A DNA stretch of 13,125 bases from Gymnopilus junonius (lineage: Eukaryota > Basidiomycota > Agaricomycetes > Agaricales > Galerinaceae), in assembly GCA_015501075.1 (NCBI GenBank), contig JADNYJ010000788.1, forward strand, positions 1 through 13,125. Reading direction: 5' to 3'. The translations under genes were made by a program, and so were the position numbers. This document shows positions 8,949-13,125 of this stretch, piece by piece. Under the pieces are notes generated by a model, which saw only the letters and a program-made list of their open reading frames with translations, was not told where the DNA came from and did no database searches. Position 1 is the first letter of the stretch; each line of letters starts with the position of its first letter.

Positions 8949-9640
8949 TTATCTTTTAGAGTTGTCTTGTGTGATGTTCCTGGAATTGTCTCGAACAGGA
9001 GAGTCATGCAACAGTATCCTAGGTAGGCACGATAGCGGGTCCATGTTGGAGTGTATCCATCCTGGTCTATGAACTATACAAAGGCCAGGATAAGCCACAA
9101 ACACCACCCCCCACGCCGCCAGATGCCTGTTCGCATTTTCGTAGACTCGTGCCCATTGCAAAGCAGCATGGTCGGTAATGAGAATGATCTTTTCTCCTTC
9201 GATAAAAGGTTGAAATTTCACCAGTGCTTCCTTAGCAGCGAGGGCCTCATGCTCTGTTGCACTGTAATTCCACTCGGCTGATCACAGAGTGTGACTCCAA
9301 TAAGCGATGACTTGTTCAACATGAACTACTGTGTCCTCGAAAGAGGCTGCCCAGACATCCACTGTTGGTCGTTCTATAATGTCCTTGATTAAAGGTGACA
9401 CTAATGAAGGCACTGGCCCCCCAGCAACCCAGGCTTTATGAAGGTGCTCATAAACTGTGGTTCCCTGCAAATCGCTGATTTTGATGGGCTGAACTTGCTG
9501 GAGACTCACGCCAAGTGCCACATCTGATGCATCAGTATACAGGCGATAAGGAGCGCCTTGAATAGGATGACCTAAGATGGGGGCGGCAGTGAGGGCATCT
9601 TTCGCCTGCTGCCATGCAATTTCATGTTCCAAGTTCCATG
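8949..9640 (-). pseudogene. RNase H region of pol
   Basis: It degrades the RNA strand of the RNA-DNA hybrid during reverse transcription. The segment continues directly from reverse transcriptase in the same frame. It opens near YRLYTDASDVALGV, where the first catalytic Asp lies at about 9533, and continues with EHEALAAKEAL (catalytic Glu) and ITDHAALQW (catalytic Asp), then ends near MDPLSCLPR, which matches the usual end of the Gypsy RNase H with the DALSR-type motif changed. A TGA at 9284-9282 interrupts it between the first Asp and the Glu. About 60 residues between TDAS and this stop (about 9480-9320) look like an insertion or a diverged loop relative to the usual family spacing. Confidence 0.85.
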
Positions 9641-11019
9641 TCCAGTGGACTCCTTTGCGAAGAAGTGAGAAAAGGGGTGCTGCAATGAAAGAGTAAAAGG
9701 GTATGTATTGAGAGAAGTAAACCACCATCCCTAAAAATTTCTGAAGTTCCGTAGCATTGTAGGGTCTGTCGAGGTCCAAAATGGCAGCGACCTTTTCCAA
9801 GTGGGTTGAGAGCCCTAGGCGAGAGATCTTTTGACCCAGTAACAGGATGGAGGAATAGCCGACAAAGCACTTGGAAGGGGAGAGAGTGACACCCGCTGCC
9901 AAAATCGCTTTCAAGACTGTATCTAAGTGGACGAGGTGATCCTCCCAATTCTTGGAAAAGATGACTATGTCATCGATGTAGACCAGTGCAAAGAGCCAAA
10001 GATAAGGGGCTAGCACACCCTGCATGATACACTGAAAAATGGAGGGACCATTGTGAAGCCCAAAGGGCATTCTCTTGAACTGCCAAAGTTCTAGATGACA
10101 ACAGAAAGCCATTTTCTCCTTGTCGGCTTCAGACAATTCTAACTGCGTGAATCCAGCTAAGGCATCAAAAGAAGATAGGACTTGAGAGCCCGACAGTGCT
10201 TGAATAATCTCAGACTGTTTGGAATAGGAAATTCATCCGGAATCGTCTTAGCGTTAAGCTTGCGGTAGTCCATGATGAGATGGGGCTTGCCATTGTGATA
10301 AACCACCATGACAGGGAAACCCCAGGGGCTAACTGATGGTTCAATGACACCTGCTTCGAACCAGGCATTGACCTGCTTGTCAATGATCTCCCTTTTTGCA
10401 GGAGAAGCACCATACATAGGCACTGAGATCGGCTGCATCCCTGGTTGTAGAGGAACTTCAACTCGTGCAGCAACCTTTCCTAACCTGCTGTCTACTCCAA
10501 AGGCATCAATGTTGTTATGCAAAACCATCACTAAATGGGGTAAGATTTCAGGAGGAATGTCTGGGCCTAGATTGACAAGTTTTGCAATGTCACCCATACT
10601 GCCTTCATCTGGCAACGCAGTAGTCTTGGGGCCCCAGGCATCATCTTCCTCCAATTGATCTGCATTACCCGAAGGAGCGGTTGAGGCCATCATCAAATCC
10701 TGTTCATGAAGTGACCCAGCTATGACAGTGTGAATCCCATCAGCGGCTGCTGCATAGCAAGGCAAGGCTTTCACTTCCGGGTTGTCTAAGGAGTTTGGGT
10801 CCAACAAATAGCCAACAACATCACCTGTGCGGACATACCAAGGTTGAGAGCTTGGGTTTGCTATTGGCAAGTAGGGATTGGACGAAGAGATAAAGGTCAT
10901 GGGGGCTGCTAGAACGTCGGCAGTGTCCTACCGATTAACACCTTGTGACAACCCAAAGGTCCTGAGATCCGAAGGCTGCATTCACTTTAACATTACAAAC
11001 TGTGCCGCGGGGATTAGTG
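9641..11019 (-). pseudogene. Reverse transcriptase region of pol
   Basis: It copies the element RNA into DNA. The N-terminal linker is followed by fingers and palm motifs in the usual order: YGASPAKREIIDKQV, VIEPSVSPWGFPVMVV, DYRKLNAKTIPDEFPIP in one frame; then, in the next frame, the first catalytic Asp in SSFDALAGF (10166-10164), KRMPFGLHNGPSIFQ and YIDD (9980-9969) in ALVYIDDIVIFS. Thumb and connection follow (LQKFLGMVVYFSQYI). The frame moves once, near a TTT run at 10218-10220, as if one base were missing. Upstream, the linker between protease and this domain has a TGA at 10984-10982 and a TAG at 10930-10928. All active-site residues survive. Confidence 0.93.
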
Positions 11020-11672
11020 CATCAGCGCAACTGACAGGTTGGAAAAAGCGTCGACTTTGTTTTTGGCATGACGATATGCTTTGGAGCATATGAAAGACTG
11101 GGAGAGGAAGGCTTGACGGATCTCAAATCCGAGGTCAATGCTCGCTGCGGAAGAGGCCGCGATTATTCTGCTCGGACCTTTTCCGACATGTACCTCACTA
11201 TGTCCAGAGGCGTGATGAGTCAGACCAATTTCGTAGGTAGTTTGAAAGTCTTCTCCTAAGAGTAGGGGTACCTCATGTCACGCACAACATAAGCTTCCAG
11301 GTCAAAACTGATAATCGATCCATCTGAGGCTGAGGCAAAGAGCTGAGTCCTGACATAGCCAAGGACTTTAGCATTACCTGTCAAATGGTACAGTTTAATT
11401 CTCAACCCTTCCCGTATTTTAGGCAATCCTGTAGTGGAGTTGTAAAATTCTGAGGACATCAAGGTAATGTCAGCTCCTGAGTCTAAACGAGCTTGCACCA
11501 GCATATTCATCAGGGAGTGCACTTGAGCTTTGATATGAAGGGCTCTGGATCCTAATGACCCTAATCCTTCAGGCAAGGCACAGCCCTTCTTTGCTATGAC
11601 AATATTCAGCAAAGGATCGTCCGTCTTCAGGAACTCTGCATCAGGGATAAATGGTTCGATGAAGGAGCAGTT
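11020..11672 (-). pseudogene. Aspartic protease region
   Basis: A retroviral-type aspartic protease that would cut the Gag-Pol polyprotein. The active-site triplet lies in ARLDSGADITLMS (DSGA at 11483-11472), preceded by a beta-strand-like stretch and followed by the flap-side sequence. After a frameshift at 11271-11272 the C-terminal half continues in another frame, with the expected hydrophobic phrase LLLGEDFQTTYEIGL. That frame runs to about 11040, where a further shift at an A5 run on the plus strand (11043-11047) leads into the frame used for the reverse transcriptase. Both shifts are in the sense of one missing base. Confidence 0.85.
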
Positions 11673-12019
11673 ATTCTTTCCCGTAAGTGTACTGTTTCTG
11701 CAAATAGCTCTAGGAATCGAGGTGGTTCTTCAACCTCCTTGTTTTTGCCTTTCTTTTCAAACTGGACCCTGCGACGTTGGTTATGATTAGGGCTTCCTTA
11801 TGCACCACATGCAGGGCATGAGCTCCAGTTGATGAGCATCTATACGAATGCTTCCTTAACAGGGACTCAATGTTTCTCAACAATATAAGCAGAAGAAACA
11901 AAGCTAGATTCAACAATCATGGCTAAGTACTCTCAGTTCATCTCAGCCTCCTCATCTGGATCCAAATCTACTTTAATCTGATTGGCACGTCACAGCATTT
12001 CCCATTTTCTGTAGTGAGG

Positions 12020-12061
12020 GCAGTCACAGAAGAAATGTTTTGGGCTGGTACAGATGTAGCA
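12020..12061 (-). pseudogene. CCHC zinc knuckle of Gag
   Basis: The residues CYICTSPKHFFCDC satisfy C-x2-C-x4-H-x4-C exactly. This is the nucleocapsid RNA-binding knuckle typical of Gag. A single knuckle is seen, and it lies in an open stretch of 89 codons. Confidence 0.88.
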
Positions 12062-12980
12062 GGAGCCATTCAGCAGCTTAGCACTGACAACGCTATCGTT
12101 CCTTGTAAAAAGTATATCCTCCAACAGTTCCTCCAGCGGGGAACTTCGAAGAGTGATCCTTAGTTCCTTTTCCATGAGGCTTAGAAGAAGAGGTGACATG
12201 AATCTCCTTTTCGAGACTTCAGCATTGTCAGACAATTCCTCATTGAGGGTCTCAGCCACATTGGCAGCACGCTTTCTGAAGGGATGAAATGACTTGGGAG
12301 CGGCAGGGGTTTCCGAAGGTTCTCAGATAGGAGGTAGTGGGATTCCAGAGTTACTTTTCATGTGAGGAGGTCAGGCTTTGCAGCTCTAGCAGAGAGGGAC
12401 AAGAAATATTCATTCAAGATCGTGCTCCATTTCAGTGGGTTGGGGTGCAAAGGATATGAGATACTGCAGAAGGACCGTCGGGATCATTCGAGAAAAGGAA
12501 CTGATGATGGCGGATTCTGCATTGGATGAATTCAAGAGGCGACTCCATCTCATGGCATCTTTGTCAGAATCTCATCTCCTCAAATTCCTGCATTGTTCTC
12601 GGACCCACGTTTCGTCGAGGAACTGATGATGGATGGCGTTCAACAGGTAGTCCCAATGCTGGCTAAAATAGAGTTGTTCCGGAACTGCCAGGGCATCCCA
12701 CCAGACTCGACCCAGTCCGCTCCAATTGTGAGTGGCAAGCGCAGCCATACCTCTCTTCATTCTTTCTCCCAGTTGAGCAAAACCGGCCATTTCACTGAGA
12801 TAAGTGATGAGAGTCTTGCTCTTCCCATCCCATGAAGGTAAATTGCTTAGATTGATCTTCGGATTCATTTGCCATTCTTCCTGGGTAAGGGCGCCTGCAT
12901 GGGAAGTCCTGGTTGAAAAGGTGGAGGAGGCGGCGGAGGCCCACCTGGGCTGCCTGGGCTGCCATTCGGCCATCCAGGAG

Positions 12981-13063
12981 GGTTAGGAGGTCCTCCTCCA
13001 TGGTTAGGAGGTCCTCCTCCAGGATTAGCGGTCCTCCTCCAGGGTTAAATCCTCCTCCTCCTG
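12981..13063 (-). repeat. 21-bp tandem repeat encoding Gly/Pro-rich Gag
   Basis: On the plus strand, units of ggttaggaggtcctcctcca plus one base start at 12981 and 13002, followed by a unit of only 20 bases at 13023-13042 and a degenerate unit from 13043. On the minus strand each full unit encodes seven residues of the GGGPPN type. The short unit coincides with the place where the coding frame changes. Confidence 0.75.
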
Positions 13064-13125
13064 TTCCATAAGGCCAGTATGGCCCCCCAGGTCCGTTAGG
13101 CCCTCCTTGGCTATGTTTTCTCCCT

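Larger units (their letters stand above)
3293..13125 (-). mobile_element. Ty3/Gypsy chromovirus, 5' end cut by window
   Basis: In minus orientation the domain order is Gag with CCHC knuckle, aspartic protease, reverse transcriptase, RNase H, integrase, chromodomain. Integrase after RNase H defines Ty3/Gypsy (Metaviridae), and the C-terminal chromodomain defines the chromovirus branch. After pol come a spacer, a third ORF, a polypurine tract and an LTR with TGTGAC/GTCACA ends. No polypurine tract or LTR-like end pair is visible directly after the chromodomain, and the spacer shows no copy of the 3293-3574 LTR, so I treat the whole span as one element of more than 9.8 kb. The 5' LTR, primer binding site and gag start lie beyond 13125. 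The copy is inactive as sequenced: nine frameshifts in gag-pol and three in ORF3, plus many stops. The alternative is a chromovirus fragment that has lost its own LTR, sitting beside an unrelated element that contributed ORF3 and the LTR. Confidence 0.8.
11673..13125 (-). pseudogene. Gag, N-terminus outside window
   Basis: The structural protein that packs the element RNA. Reading into the window from 13125 it starts inside a Gly/Pro-rich tract, then has a capsid-like part (INLSNLPSWDGKSKTLITYL, GRVWWDAL, YLLNAIHHQFLDETWV), a further segment (MESPLEFIQCRIRHHQFLF), a basic linker and a CCHC zinc knuckle CYICTSPKHFFCDC (12061-12020). The frame changes at about 13023-13035, 12868-12870, 12582-12584, 12437-12439, 12355-12358 and 11677-11679, always as if one base were lost. 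In-frame stops include TGA at 12566-12564 and 12325-12323, and TGA at 11992-11990 soon after the knuckle; the linker between knuckle and protease has several more. Whether gag and pol were originally one frame or joined by programmed frameshifting cannot be told from this copy. Confidence 0.85.

Noticed and set aside
1..13125. tRNA, rRNA or CRISPR-like arrays
   Set aside because: I saw no cloverleaf-forming segment with a B box, no rRNA-like block and no regular repeat-spacer array on reading both strands by eye; a covariance-model scan was not possible.

Overview
The window looks like repeat-rich, gene-poor sequence from a filamentous fungus, most likely a basidiomycete of the Agaricomycetes. 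This rests on a Ty3/Gypsy chromovirus of fungal type, fungal promoter and splice features (TATA boxes, a CT-rich leader ending in CAG), and two decayed genes that I match, from memory only, to multi-copy hypothetical protein families of mushroom-forming fungi. I see no intact host gene, tRNA, rRNA or CRISPR array.

Layout. Positions 1-518 hold nothing I can assign. Positions 519-1366 (+) are a decayed copy of a hypothetical gene family, with one frameshift and two TGA stops. Positions 1367-3292 are AT-leaning, stop-rich DNA with one weak minus-strand coding remnant (2476-2961).

From 3293 to the right edge I read one large LTR retrotransposon on the minus strand, cut off at its 5' end by the window. 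In its own direction it runs: gag (13125 to about 11673: Gly/Pro-rich repeats, capsid-like part, CCHC knuckle), protease (DSGA), reverse transcriptase (YIDD), RNase H, integrase (HHCC-like finger and D,D(35)E), a GPF/Y-like segment and a C-terminal chromodomain ending at 7125. A 522-base spacer follows with a strong TATA box, degenerate repeats and a probable 3' splice site. Then comes a third open reading frame of about 1,010 codons (6602-3570), whose stop codon overlaps the first bases of a 282-bp LTR (3574-3293, ends TGTGAC...GTCACA). A G-rich polypurine tract abuts the LTR.

The most interesting point is this third ORF. It sits in the env-like position between pol and the 3' LTR, appears to have its own promoter, and encodes a protein family I cannot assign a function to. 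The second striking point is that all 13 frameshifts I located, in three unrelated reading frames, have the same sense: one base missing. In a coding tandem repeat of gag, the frameshift coincides with a 20-base unit among 21-base units. Either the assembly undercalls homopolymers, so the genes may be less broken than they look, or this locus really decays by single-base loss. In-frame stops are mostly TGA, as expected from C-to-T change of CGA codons in methylated repeats.
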